Source: Microvelia longipes
Lineage: Eukaryota > Arthropoda > Insecta > Hemiptera > Veliidae
Assembly (NCBI GenBank): GCA_018340805.1
Contig: JACMZG010001913.1
Location: 9,465,354-9,529,353 of the forward strand
Reading direction: 5' to 3'
DNA: 64,000 nt
This document shows, in pieces, positions 1 through 11,180 of this stretch. The notes beneath the pieces are model-generated. The model was not told where the DNA came from and searched no databases. It was given only the letters and a program-made list of their open reading frames with translations. A program made the translations under genes and the position numbers. Numbering within the stretch: the stretch's first letter is position 1; each line of letters opens with the position of its first letter.

Positions 1-2061
1 GGTTGATAAAACCCTTATTTTAATATCTTTGAATGAACTCGCTTCGCTCCCAAAAGGCGTAACTGATGCATTATATTTATTTAATCACAATAATGTTAAA
101 CATTACATACATTTTGTCAAAACATTAAAATTTAGTTTAGCAAACCCCCACTCCATCTCTATTTTTGTCAAAGGGTGCTGAAAACTAAATCCCCAGCACA
201 CTACTGACGCTTTGAAACACCCTGAGACACCAGACACCCCCCCTTGAAAAAATCCTGCGGACGCCCATGCTATACATAATGGAGATTCCCAAAGTTTTGA
301 AGAAACGATCTTATACGGTTAAAAAATGAAGGGTGTAGACTTCCAGACCATCCTATATAAGATAATATATAAATAAACTTGAAAGTAATTAAAGTGTACG
401 ATAAAATGCGAAAAGAATTCTCATGATAAATGTTAAAAAATCACGTTTAACATGTTCACCGTATACATAAATAAGTTTCGCGCTAAAAATAAAAGCGAGA
501 CGTCTTAAATAATTAAATTTAGAGAGTCTATTTTAAGGCTTTTGTTTGTCGTAAACATTTTACCCAACTTACACTAATATTATTTCAAGTGTTCCAACTC
601 GAGTTTGTCTTTAAACTTCATTGTTTAATTTTAAAATTAGGGCGCTCATTATTACTCTTTTTAATTTTGGAGTTTTGTAGGCGTTTTTTTTTCACTTTAG
701 TATATAGTTTATGTTTAATTTGTGTCTGTATTTAGAAACGACTAGGGAAATTTAATCTTTAAAATAAGAAATTAATTATTTCGTTGAAAATCTGTTACTG
801 GGAAATTTTAGTCAAATTTTATTGTGTAGTAGTGAATTTTTATCAGAAAATGAAGCTATTTTATTCGGAAGCTAAGTTTTAGCGAATGTTTATTAGAAAT
901 GACTTTAACAAGGTTCTTCGCATTGAGATATTATTACTAGAGAGGCTATAGTTTAAATTTTGAAACATCGAAAAAGTAACTTGACCACCTCCGCTTATAA
1001 ATTCAATCAAATAATCGGTACATATCACAGTAACTTATATTGGGGCAGGAAATGTAAGAAAAGGGAAGGAAAGGAATTCACTCCCTTCTCTTTTCACTTT
1101 TTAGGTCTACGAAACAAAATAAAAATTGTTCAAATAAAAGTATGACCAACGGGGCTGTTAAGTATTTTAACGAATTTTCATCAGAAATTCGGAAAGATCA
1201 AATTATTTTTTTTTGCTTTCTAAATGAAATTTTGACTCGCTCTTTTCAATAAACATATTTGCGATACAATAAAATGTTACTTTACTGTTCAATTATATAA
1301 CTTACTATTAATAAATTCGAAAAGCTTACTTTCACATAAGAATAGTATTTATTAATTTGTTCTTTATTTTATGATAAGTTTTCTTCTTGGATGAAATAAG
1401 AGGAATAAAAAGAATGGTAAAATATTGGGACCTTTAGTCATTTTCCCATCGTATAATACAGTTATTAATAGAGAAAAACTAATGACTTGGAATAATAATT
1501 AGGGAAACTAGATGGAACATGGGAGGGTGTAAGAGTGATAAACAGCTAAATAAAACCAGGGAGTACCAGTATAGGGAGGGGGAGGTCAAGCCCGGCTTAG
1601 TTGAGAACAACTAGAGGGTCCCTCTCCAAATTGTCTAGGGCTTGTTCTATACCAGGACCTAGAAGCTTTACTAGCTCTAGGACCATGGAAAGAGGACTCT
1701 ATTTAGAGCTATGACATTATTATGGAGTTATTAATGATTGATGCTGGCTTTATTTTTATGCTTTCTGTATCTCATTAAAATTGATGATGCATCAAATCTT
1801 ATCTAATGAACCTTGTAATCTGTTTTAGATAGGGTCATAATTATCCGAGGAGGAAAATATCCGGAAAAATATTTTATAAACGTAATTTTGACCCACCCCT
1901 TTCGTCATGCTGTATGACTCGATCTCGTTATAACTCAATTAAGCTGTATTAAGCATGGTCATTATTTGAATGGGTGGCCTTCTATTCATCTTGTTACCTA
2001 GGCCAGGTTTGCACCTAGGGTTGACATTAGGTTTGATAGGTGCGTTATCGCGTACGAGTAA
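1..2061. other. AT-rich intergenic DNA, no gene recognised
   Basis: No convincing coding region. Bases 30-66 contain the CTCGCTTCGCTCC phrase typical of the tail of the 5S-like repeat family. Bases 919-968 resemble the end of the CATAG-terminal transposon family (TTGAGATATTATTACTAGAG, then TTTTGAAACATCG). A 61-codon ORF at 960-1145 starts inside that remnant and looks like chance. Confidence 0.6.
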
Positions 2062-2687
2062 TCTCACGGATCTAATTCATGGATATTGATTTGTATGGAT
2101 AATCTGACAGATATAATTCGTAAGATTATCCATGGTTATTGCTTTGCGTGGATAATCTGACAGATATAATTTGTAATATTATACTTGGTTATTGCTTTGC
2201 GTGGATAATCTGACAGATATAATTTGTAATATTATACTTGGTTATTGCTTTGCGTGGATAATCTGACAGATATAATTTGTAATATTATACTTGGTTATTG
2301 CTTTGCGTGGATAATCTGACAGATATAATTTGTAATATTATACTTGGTTATTGCTTTGCGTGGATAATCTGACAGACAATCTGTAATATTATACTTGGTT
2401 ATTGCTTATATCTGATGGTTATTGCTTAGCGTGGATAATCTGACATATATAATTTGTAATATTATACTTGGTTATTGCTTTGCGTGGATAATCTGACAGA
2501 TATAATTTGTAATATTATACTTGGTTATTGCTTTGCGTGGATAATCTGACAGACATAATCTGTAATATTATACTTGGTTATTGCTTTGCGTGGATAATCT
2601 GACAGATATAATTTGTAATATTATACTTGGTTATTGCTTTGCGTGGATAATCTGACAGACATAATCTGTAATATTATACTTGGTTAT
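2062..2687. repeat. 53-bp satellite array, left part
   Basis: Tandem copies of a 53-bp unit containing GCGTGGATAATCTGACAGAT and GTAATATTATACTTGGTTAT. Period measured between successive GGTTATTGC starts (2187 and 2240). Early copies are diverged, and one copy near 2375-2445 carries a partial internal duplication. It ends at 2687, where a LINE fragment is inserted. Confidence 0.95.
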
Positions 2688-3040
2688 CTAGTTAGTGTTC
2701 TGACCGGTCACTGTAGATTAAATAAACATCTTAATACTTTAGGCATAATCTCAGAGGCTAGCTGCCCCATGTGTGGGCATTATGAGGAGACAGCCTTTCA
2801 CTTGCTTGCAGAGTGTGAGGCCTATACATCTCTTCGTACCCGCATATTTGGCGTAGGCCTCTTGTATGAAGAGGAGCTTTCTTCTCTTAGTTGGAGAGAT
2901 ATCCTACAATATATCAACCTTTCCAAGAGGTTCTTGGTAGAGGTGGTGTAGACTAAGGAATCGGGGCTGGCAAGAAGGGCCCAACAACGTGGCCTATTTG
3001 CCTGGCTTTGCCTCCCCACCCTATTACTACTACTACTACT
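2688..3040 (+). mobile_element. 5'-truncated non-LTR retrotransposon 3' end inserted in the 53-bp satellite
   Basis: Frame open to the TAG at 2949-2951 encodes VLTGHCRLNKHLNTLGI, then C-P-M-C-G-H-Y-E-E-T-A-F-H-L-L-A-E-C, the Cys/His pattern found at the C-terminus of many arthropod LINE polymerases. After the stop a conserved 3' stretch reads LARRAQQRGLFAW in another frame, followed by a (TAC)n tail at 3022-3040. The insert is flanked by a perfect 10-bp duplication ACTTGGTTAT (2678-2687 and 3041-3050), so it is a true retrotransposition. It is heavily 5' truncated and non-functional. Confidence 0.85.
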
Positions 3041-3475
3041 ACTTGGTTATTGCTTTGCGTGGATAATCTGACAGATATAATTTGTAATATTATACTTGGT
3101 TATTGCTTTGCGTGGATATCTGACAGATGTAATATTATACTTGGTATTGCTTGCGTGGATAATCTGACAGATATAATTTGTAATATTATACTTGGTTATT
3201 GCTTTGCGTGGATAATCTGACAGATATAATTTGTAATATTATACTTGGTTATTGCTTTGCGTGGATAATCTGACAGATATAATTTGTAATATTATACTTG
3301 GTTATTGCTTTGCGTGGATAATCTGACAGATATAATTTGTATATATACTTGGTTATTGCTTTGCGTGGATAATCTGACAGATATAATTTGTAATATTATA
3401 CTTGGTTATTGCTTTGCGTGGATAATCTGACAGATATAATTTGTAAGATTTTACTTGGTTATTGCTTTACATACA
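3041..3475. repeat. 53-bp satellite array, right part
   Basis: Continuation of the same 53-bp array after the LINE insert, about eight copies, with small deletions in copies near 3115-3150 and 3335. It fades at about 3475 into single-copy AT-rich DNA. Confidence 0.95.
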
Positions 3476-4663
3476 TAATCCTTTTTATTTGCCGTAGCCA
3501 ATAAAAAGCTATCACCATTGCTCTAAAAAATTGGAGCAATTGATGCCCATTTAAAGCCTTATAGTCTAAGAGCCGACGAACCTGGAAAAAATGAGACTCA
3601 TTTCGTACTTCTTCAAACCAAATTTTTCTGACAATATACCTTAAATTATGAAGGAAAATATAGTCTGCCTATTCAAAATAAAGCCCTTCGTATGATTGCC
3701 CATGCTCAAAATTTTATAAAATCGCACAAATTTCAGTTTTGTTAAAATAAGTGGTTCCCTGTGGGTCGTGTGCATCACGAATAGAACATCTTTTAAAGAT
3801 GATAAAATTTTTCAGAAAAGGAGGGATGCATCATTAAAATCAGATGATTGCAACCGAAGTTATAGCTTTTTTTAAAAAAACAAGTTCTTTATTGGCAAAA
3901 GTAATACTATAATTTTAAACAACCAAATGGTTGATTTATAAAATGTCAACGAGTATCTTTGAAAAATTATTACCTTTTTGTACATTTTTTCGGCCATTTA
4001 ACTAAATGTCATAACTTTAGTTTTAGTTATCTAATTTTGATGAAAAAACACTCGTTTTATAGGAAATTTTATCAGGTTATGAAATGTTCTTTTATGTTTA
4101 GCATACACAGGGATTACTTATTACAATAAAACTGGAACTAACCATATTTAAGGGATAGTTACAAAAATAATAATTAGAACTCACCCTAATAAATTAGAAG
4201 TCACTTTAGTGGGAGTGGAGTGCATTTTCGATAGTTTAGGATCGTGTTTTCCTCCTATTTTTGAAGTTTTAATGTTGGTACGTCTGAAATGTTCCACCCT
4301 GTATATAGCCATGTATGGTACCTGCATTTTATTATTGGAAATTATTATTGTGTTTCTTATGAGAAATTATTATTGTGAAAAAACTATCAACTCAGCAATA
4401 CAAAAATATTAATATTTTTGTTTTGCTATGTCAGGCACTTATGATGGCGTAAGCTGAAAGCCGGTGAAACCCAGCTGAAACCCATTTGCTGACCTAATAA
4501 AGCAAAAAATGTTGTGGAAAAAACGGACTTGATGGTTTTTAGCGAATTTTCATTATGAAAATGACGCTTATGAGGTTGTTCGGATGACGGAAGTTAAGGG
4601 TGGGATTGAGCGGAATCGGTTCCTATTGGCTTCCTGATAACAATAAAAATATGTCCGAAAAAA

Positions 4664-4665
<2 letters not shown>
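3476..4665. other. AT-rich intergenic DNA with one shared repeat fragment
   Basis: No gene recognised. The stretch 4537-4590 (TTTTAGCGAATTTTCATTAT, then GACGCTTATGAGGTTGTT) recurs at 24910-24955 and, more diverged, at 875-920 and 42930-42965. It is therefore a dispersed repeat fragment. Confidence 0.5.

Positions 4666-4667
<2 letters not shown>

Positions 4668-4722
<55 letters not shown>
4668..4722. repeat. (AT)n microsatellite
   Basis: Uninterrupted TA dinucleotides directly abutting the left end of dispersed family 2. Confidence 0.95.
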
Positions 4723-4724
<2 letters not shown>

Positions 4725-5000
4725 AAGACTCGTACGATATCTGTTGGGTTCAGTAGTTTTAGAGGGTGGGAATATAGTATAAAAGAGGGGCCTCTACCTC
4801 TTGCTCCATCCTGGAAAGCCTACTGTCCCAGAGAGATAGGACAAAAATGGCTTCCACTGATCCACGCCGAGCTAAGCAGGCCTGTAATGAAGAAGAACCT
4901 CGAAGTAGTCTTTCTATGGTCGAAGTCATTCTAAAACGATTGCGACCGGTTTCAGCTCAATCGGACAATCCTAAGTGACGAAAACGGTATTTTTGTTTTA
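4723..5000 (+). repeat. Dispersed repeat family 2, copy 1
   Basis: Shares blocks AAAGACTCGTACGATAT, GAGGGTGGGAATATAGTATA, CTACCTCTTGCTCCATCCTGG and AGGACAAAAATGGCTTCCAC with copies at 56440-56730 and, diverged, 17360-17545. A second block at 5300-5450 (GTGAAAATTCGCTAGATGCA, GCCATGTAACAAGAACAATA) also recurs at 56790-56900 and 17690-17760. No ORF is conserved between copies, which suggests a non-autonomous element. Confidence 0.75.
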
Positions 5001-5289
5001 AAAAATCATGAATATATTTTTTTCAACCTAAAGATTATACTCAAATAAACAATTTGTTTACAAAAAAAATTTGACATTTTTCTTTAAATTGTATAAACAA
5101 TCATAAATGTATGTAAGAGTTTATACCCTTTTGTATGGTGGACGATAACTAAAACTGATGAAAGATGAAACTATAATCTTTTCTTACCCTTTATACAAGG
5201 TTACTCCAACAGTTGCAACGTGTGGATTTTTTTCTTGTATTGTAGCATACTATCAATAATAGAGTATTAATAAAATCTTAATTAGTAAA

Positions 5290-5575
5290 ATCAATTAGTG
5301 AGAAAGCCTCTCAGGCCCGCGAAGCGGGCCTGTGTGGAGAGGCTGTGAAAATTCGCTAGATGCATGGCAACGCCATGTAACAAGAACAATAATGAAACAA
5401 CACATAATACAAAACATTCTATTTAAGACATACCACAGCGTAGTAAAAATATTCAATTATTATTGCGGCACTTATAACAAATTATTTCTGTTTCAACCAA
5501 AGCAGAGAGAATTAGCGTAGCGAATCCAATGAGAAAAAGTTTCGAGGGAGCCCGTACCCAATTTTTTACCGCACT
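5290..5575 (+). repeat. Family 2 distal block and a 5S-like-family tail fragment
   Basis: Bases 5300-5450 match the distal block of family 2. Bases 5505-5572 (TTAGCGTAGCGAATCCAATG, then GGAGCCCGTACCCAATTTTTT) match the 3' tail seen at 7655-7715 and 54640-54700. A short GC-rich hairpin CAGGCCCGCGAAGCGGGCCTG is at 5311-5331. Confidence 0.65.
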
Positions 5576-5660
5576 CACTCACATAACATACAAACAAAAT
5601 CCACCTCCCCCTCCATGACCCCAACCTCGTAATTTCATTTTTTCTTAAAAAATTCTCTAA

Positions 5661-5671
5661 ATATATATATA

Positions 5672-5754
<83 letters not shown>

Positions 5755-5775
5755 TATATATATATATATATATAA
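5661..5775. repeat. (AT)n microsatellite with a short (GT)n part
   Basis: TA dinucleotides with a TGTGTGTGT segment near the left end. It inflates a spurious minus-strand YIYIYI ORF. Confidence 0.95.
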
Positions 5776-6762
5776 AGGTTAGGCGACCAAGGACTCAAGG
5801 ACCTCTTACACGGATTTTGCAAGCCGCATTATTATCGAATTTTTTCTAAAGGTAATTCGCTTAAAGGGAAAGAATAAAACTACACTAAGTCCTTTTAACT
5901 TTATAATACTTTTAAATAATTAAGTTTTTATGGTTGTATGTAACTTTAAAAATCAGTGAAGTAAAAACTGACTTAGATAAGAATAGATTTTTCCGTATTA
6001 CTTAAGTAGGACTTAGAAATACTTGACGTATAACATGGATTGGGGAGACATAGATCAGAAGACTAGGTTGGGCGGACCTACTTAGAATTTCTACTTTCGA
6101 ACTTTATTCTGTGTTTGTTTTAATCTTCTTAAGTAACTGGTTAAACATTTAATTAATTTTTAAATCAAATTAATGTTTTTCCAGTTGTTTAATTTATTTT
6201 AAAGTGTATATACATTAAATCCAAATTGCACTAGTTTAAAACAAGAAGCATATGTTGTAATATTAAAAAGGATGCATGTAAACGTATGATTTATTATAAT
6301 TAAATCGTTTTGAATTGATATTCAGTGATTTATAAACGATTGCTAATAATTTATCTCCGTCCATCTGTTATCTTTACATAGTAGTATACGTTTAGTGAAT
6401 TTCGGTTAGTTTTCAATGTATGGTGAATTACTGATAATTTTCTTGAATCACTAGTGAAGGTAACGATGTATTCATATTTTATAGGAAAAATAGTGTTTGG
6501 GATATTAATAAGGTCAATTTTTGTACCAAGTTTCATTCTAATACAAAATGCCTTTCAAAAACCATTTGAAAGGCATAGAGACCCATACAAGCGTATTTAC
6601 CTATATGGTATCAAAATCTTTTGGTCACAAAAATATCATATATATAAATCATATCATATCATACCACCATTTATTGCAAATTTTGATTTTACTAATTAAA
6701 ATTTACATATTCATTTTATAAAGCATCCATGCAAATCAGCATTGAGCTGTGGTTTATTTATT

Positions 6763-6765
<3 letters not shown>
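5776..6765. other. AT-rich DNA, no gene recognised
   Basis: Short ORFs only, without a recognisable domain. One hairpin with 11-bp arms, TGCCTTTCAAA / TTTGAAAGGCA, at about 6549-6575. Confidence 0.5.

Positions 6766-6849
<84 letters not shown>
6766..6849. repeat. (AT)n microsatellite
   Basis: About 84 bp of TA dinucleotides. Confidence 0.95.
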
Positions 6850-6851
<2 letters not shown>

Positions 6852-6914
6852 GTTTGTGTAAACTTTGTTGAGATTTATGCCTTATTAGAAAGTTCCCCTT
6901 AAAAAAACATTTTT

Positions 6915-7715
6915 ACTTTTTCTTTTTTATACTATGGGTATAAAGAAAAAGTATTACATTAACAAATATTCCCAAACCGGGATGTCACCGGAATTATCTG
7001 TTTCTGGTATTTTAAGGCCTCCTGAGTGGTTTTCGCAAAGTTGTCTGTCTGTATGTGTAAGTGTTTCTGCGTCTGTATGTGTGAGAGTGTTTTAGAAAAT
7101 TTGTAAAAAAAATCAGTCTACCGCTGTAATTGTGCTATTCGGAAAAAATATTGTTTATGACGTAATTTACCCGCAATAATGTCTTAGCAAAAAATCAAAA
7201 AACACGCAAAAATATTTAAATTAAAAAAACACGCGATCGGATTTAAAATTAGCACAAATGTAGCTATGCATAAGACTAACATATGGGTGAAGTTTCATCT
7301 CATTATCAGCATGAGTTAAATTTTTATTAAATGGCTTGTGCATGATTTTTTAAATTTTGTAAAAAATCAGGAAATAATCCAAAAAAGTTGAAGTTCTGTT
7401 ACAAGTGCAAATCATTGCGTAATAAATACGTACACCAAGTTTCGTTTCAATATAACAAGTAATACCTATGAGTTTTGTTGGATCATAAAAGTTAAGCAAC
7501 ATCGAGCGTGGTCAGTGCCTGGATGGGTGACCGTTGGAAATTTACCAAATTTATGTACTATCTGAGGCGAGCGAAGCGAGTCTGAAGACTTTCAGTATAA
7601 ATTTGGCTAATTATATATTTTGTGGATGAGCGAAGCGAGTCCGAAGTACGTAGGATACGCGTAGCGAATCCGATGTGAAGAGGTTAAGTTCCGAAGAACC
7701 CGTACCCATTTTTTT
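6915..7715 (+). mobile_element. 5S-like composite dispersed element, longest copy
   Basis: Contains, in order: an initial block with ACTATGGGTATAAAG; AAGGCCTCCTGAGTGGTTTT at ~7014-7033; a CTGTCTGTATGTG block; a block with CAGTCTACCGCTGTAATTGTG; GTGAAGTTTCATCTCATTATC at ~7288; a 5S rRNA-like stretch at 7491-7533; and a tail with GAGCGAAGCGAGTC and GCGTAGCGAATCCGATGTG. The same blocks recur, often in minus orientation, at 25940-26125, 26150-26970, 40035-40745, 46470-46735 and 37020-37130. No ORF is present. I read it as a non-autonomous element, possibly SINE3-like (5S-derived). Confidence 0.65.
7491..7533 (+). repeat. 5S rRNA-like segment inside dispersed element
   Basis: Reads GTTAAGCAACATCGAGCG, then GTGGTCAGTGCCTGGATGGG, then TGACCG. 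This is close to the central part of arthropod 5S rRNA, including the internal control region that TFIIIA/TFIIIC recognise. The 5' and 3' parts of 5S are absent, so this is not a 5S gene. Related diverged copies lie on the minus strand at 16048-16090 and 26060-26100. Confidence 0.7.
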
Positions 7716-8064
7716 AAATTCACAAAAAAAGATTTAAATTATAAAATATGTATGGATTTCAGTAGAAAAAACCATAAAAATGGCATTCATATATGTATGC
7801 TGCTTGAATATTTTCGGGGCTCCCTGCTCATGCACGGGTTATTTAGAATAAAGGAAGTCTTCAAGTTTTTGTAAAAATCTTTTTTATGTTTATCCTTGAG
7901 GATGTGATTATTATAAACGTATGTTGTCTGTCTGCAGTGTGTGTGATACTAAGGATGTTTCAAATATTTTAGGATTTCCTTACGTCGCACTGTTCTATTT
8001 TTATAATCTAACAAATTTTAATTTATGTCTCAAACTTTCTTAGAAACACAATATAATATAAATA

Positions 8065-8125
8065 AGTCATTTTACAAGTTTCAACGTAGCGTGTACTTAG
8101 CTGCGTTGAACTTGTAAAATGACTT
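8065..8125. repeat. Hairpin-forming inverted repeat
   Basis: AAGTCATTTTACAAGTT and the reverse complement AACTTGTAAAATGACTT flank a short centre, with near-complementary CAACG(T)AGC / GCTGCGTTG beside it. Arms are about 24 bp. Confidence 0.8.
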
Positions 8126-8248
8126 TGTCATCGTCAGTTTTTTTGATTTTCCTAGGAAAATGTCTTTATAAGTCATTTGTGCATGAGTTTAGTTTTGTAG
8201 AGCAAAGTAGAATGTCAAGATTCATCTACTTTGACGTTGTCTCCACCG

Positions 8249-8710
8249 GACAAAGAGACTAATACTTAGAGGGAGGATACAACAGCTCTTATCCTTCCAT
8301 GGGTAGCTAGGTGCCGTAACTGTACATTGGTGACAAAGAGACTAATACTTAGAGGGGAGGATACAACAGCTCTTATCCTTCCATGGGTAGCTAGGTGCCG
8401 TAACTGTACATTGGTGACAAAGAGACTAATACTTAGAGGGAGGATACAACAGCTCTTATCCTTCCATGGGTAGCTAGGTGCCGTAACTGTACATTAGTGA
8501 CAAAGAGACTAATACTTAGAGGGAGGATACAACAGCTCTTATCCTTCCATGGGTAGCTAGGTGCCGTAACTGTACATTGGTGACAAAGAGACTATTAGAG
8601 GGAGGATACAACAGCTCTTATCATGGGTAGCTAGGTGCCGTAACTGTACATTGGTGACAAAGAGACTAATACTTAGAGGAGGATACAACAGCTCTTATCA
8701 TTCCTGGGTT
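8249..8710. repeat. 83-bp satellite array, about six copies
   Basis: Unit contains GACAAAGAGACTAATACTTA, GGATACAACAGCTCTTATCC and GGTAGCTAGGTGCCGTAACT. Period 83-84 bp from starts at 8249, 8332 and 8416; the last copies have small deletions. Its first part equals the terminal repeat of the element at 37374-37791. Confidence 0.95.
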
Positions 8711-9507
8711 ATATAAGATTTTTATTAATTTTTATTGCAATGCGTCCTTTAATATAAGTGTTTTTATTTTAAATTTACACTCCGCTCTTAACACATACGC
8801 GTTCTAGCAGAGTCTAGGCACTTTGAGGATACTATTCAATTTTAGGAGTTATAGGAGAGGTGAGAACCACTTGTTCACTCGACCTGTTCTCTATGGTAGT
8901 GAGACACTTACACTAAAAGTGCGCCGAAGATAGCGGTCAGATACCCCATGGAATTGCTGACTGACTATTATTAGTCATCTTACTACCAATACCGAGGCAG
9001 CGTGACATTTATAGATATTAATTTTATTACTGAATATTTTTTTTAATTTCGCGGGGAAGATACGAATTTCCGTCTCTATTCTTAATAAAAACCCGCCAAA
9101 TGGCGAAAAAACTAACTGTCACCGCGGAGACTCGAACCTGGTAGAGAATCTAACCTCTAATTAGAAGAAAGAGAGAGTTATAAGTGTTAATACGATATTT
9201 AATTAATACATTAAAACCAAATAATGTTGTAATGTTGTATTAATAAATCCAAGAAAGAGTTATACTGATGCGATTTTTTACACATTTTTAAATAACGTAT
9301 ACAATACAAGGCATTTGATAAAAATTGAACTAATGCTGATAATGAGATGAAACATGGCACATATGTTAGTCTTATGCATGGGTACATGCGTGCCAAGTCT
9401 ATCTCAATCCCGTCGCGTCATTTTTCCGCGTTTTATGATTTTTCGAAATTTCTATTGTTATTATTGAGGATTAATGACGTTTTAATGAAAGTATTTTCCG
9501 AGTTTAC
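8711..9507. other. AT-rich DNA with dispersed repeat fragments
   Basis: A tRNA B-box-like GACTCGAACCTGGTAGAG (reading as minus-strand promoter box) is at ~9130. Bases 9320-9450 match the middle block of the 5S-like family in minus orientation (ATGAGATGAAACATGGCACA). No gene recognised. Confidence 0.5.
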
Positions 9508-9662
9508 TGTATTTATGAGTTACTGTATTTATGAGTTACTGTATCTATGTGTTACTGTATTTATGAGATACTGTATTTATGAGTTTCTGTGTTTATGAGT
9601 TATTGTATTTATTAGTTTCTGTATTTATGTGTTACTGTATTTATGAGTTACTGTATTTTTGT
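9508..9662. repeat. 16-bp tandem repeat, about ten copies
   Basis: Unit TACTGTATTTATGAGT with point variants. The open frames through it (YCIYELLY-type protein) come from the repeat and are not genes. Confidence 0.95.
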
Positions 9663-9740
9663 TCTGTTTATTTGATTATTCTAATTATCGGAAGTGGTAA
9701 GATTACGTTTTCGATGTTTCAAAATTCAACTAATAAGCTG
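9661..9740 (+). repeat. Right-end fragment of the CATAG-terminal transposon family
   Basis: TATTTGATTATTCTAATTAT, then GGAAGTGGTAAGATTACG and TTTCGATGTTTCAAAATTCAA, matches 59475-59535 just inside the right end of the element at 58129-59567. The terminal repeat itself is lost. Confidence 0.6.
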
Positions 9741-10436
9741 ACAACTATTGATTTTTTATAACCTTAACACAATCAGGTTACAATAAGGTTACACTAAACC
9801 TTTGAGAGCTCCAAAAAGATGGTTAAAGCCTCTTAAAGTATTAAGAGGGTGTGTATGCCCTTCTTCTTCTAATATTTGTGATTTAAGAAACGTCACCCTT
9901 TTGTTATCAATGTTATCAATAAACAGTGTTGCGGTCTAGCTAAGTTTAATTTTCGAATAATTAACAGCACAGGTTTACCAATCGTGCGTTACACATGTTT
10001 GTTATACTATAAATTAAATCTATTGATCCGTAAACCGTGGAATGACTTCAAAAAAAATTGAAGAGAATATTTACGACTATTTAATTTGGTTGCTTGCCAG
10101 GAGAATTAAATAAAATGAAAATTTTATTAAACGTCTATGTCTCCTTGTATACATTAAACTGTTCATTCAGTCTTGTTTTTGTTTGTTTATTTTGATTTAG
10201 TTTTCGACTTTGTTTATTATTACTTTATCTAAAAAAATACTAAATAAAAATCTTCTAATATTAACCAATTTAAGTCGAATCTAATGAATTTATTTATCTT
10301 AACTTCACAGACCATTTACGTTTTTAACAGAAGTAATAAACATTAACTGTAAGAATTTTCTGTGTAAAAATTTCTCGTGTACGCTTCTATAATTTGTTTA
10401 AATTTTCCGAATTTATATCGTATCATATCTTTCCTT
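9741..10436. other. AT-rich DNA, nothing recognised
   Basis: No ORF of note, no clear repeat. Confidence 0.5.
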
Positions 10437-11180
10437 AGGTAGGTTTATGGAAAAAGTAATATGTTTGTCCTAAAAAAATAGAAACCGGAATTTCAAATGA
10501 ATTACCCGTTTCAGGTGATGAAGACCTCCAGAGTGGTTTTAACTAAGTTGCCTGTCTGTATGTGTTTGTTATCATCATAACTTGCAATGTTTTTATGTGG
10601 TGGCTTTGAACTCGGTGCTACAAAATTAATCTATAACATTTCAACTACCAACTCTTGTAAATCTTCTTTCTATTGAATCCATAAAATTCTTAAGTAGCAA
10701 TTCTTGTCAATCCTCTATTATTTAAAACATTTTGTTTTACAATAAAGACAAAGGTCTTTGTAAGACATGTGCTGTCTTACAAGTACAAAAAACCAACATA
10801 CATGAATACACATTGTTGTATTCATGTAAGACAGCACATGTCTTACATGAATACACATTGTTGTATTCATGTAAGACAGCACATGTCTCACATGAATACA
10901 CATTGTTGTATTTATGTAAGACAGCACATGTCTTACAAAGACCTTTGTCTTTATTGTAAAATAAAATGAATAAAATAATAACAGAGGATTGACAAGAATT
11001 GCTACTTAAGAATTTTATGGATTTAATAGAAAGACGATTTACAAGAGTTGTTAGTTGAAATGGTATAGATTAACTTTATAGCACCAAGTTCAAAGTCACT
11101 GCATAAAAACGTTACAAGTCATGATGATGAAAAACATATACAGATAGACAACTTAGTAAAAACCACTTATCAACTAATAA
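10437..11180. mobile_element. Long imperfect palindrome (foldback element) with repeated core
   Basis: Left arm ~10523-10845 and right arm ~10850-11166 are reverse complements with scattered mismatches. TTTTACAATAAAGACAAAGG is mirrored at 10938-10960, and TCCATAAAATTCTTAAGTAG is mirrored at about 11004-11024. The centre holds about 2.5 copies of a 45-bp unit, itself palindromic, starting GTAAGACAGCACATGTCTTA (10826, 10871). Outer blocks (CAGAGTGGTTTTAACTAAGTTGCC) belong to the 5S-like composite family. Short ORFs on both strands are palindrome shadows. Confidence 0.85.

Noticed and set aside
2062..3475. CRISPR array
   Set aside because: Units are contiguous 53-bp satellites without unique spacers, in eukaryotic DNA; the same holds for the 8.2-, 19- and 22.5-kb arrays.
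7491..7533. 5S rRNA gene
   Set aside because: Only the central third resembles 5S; ends are absent and similar partial copies sit inside a dispersed element.
8065..8125. microRNA precursor
   Set aside because: The 24-bp arms are plausible in size, but nothing in the sequence supports expression or conservation, and inverted repeats are abundant in this window.
10718..10969. Overlapping ORFs on both strands with MNTTMCIHVRHV-type repeats
   Set aside because: They come from the 45-bp palindromic repeat, which is open in several frames on both strands.
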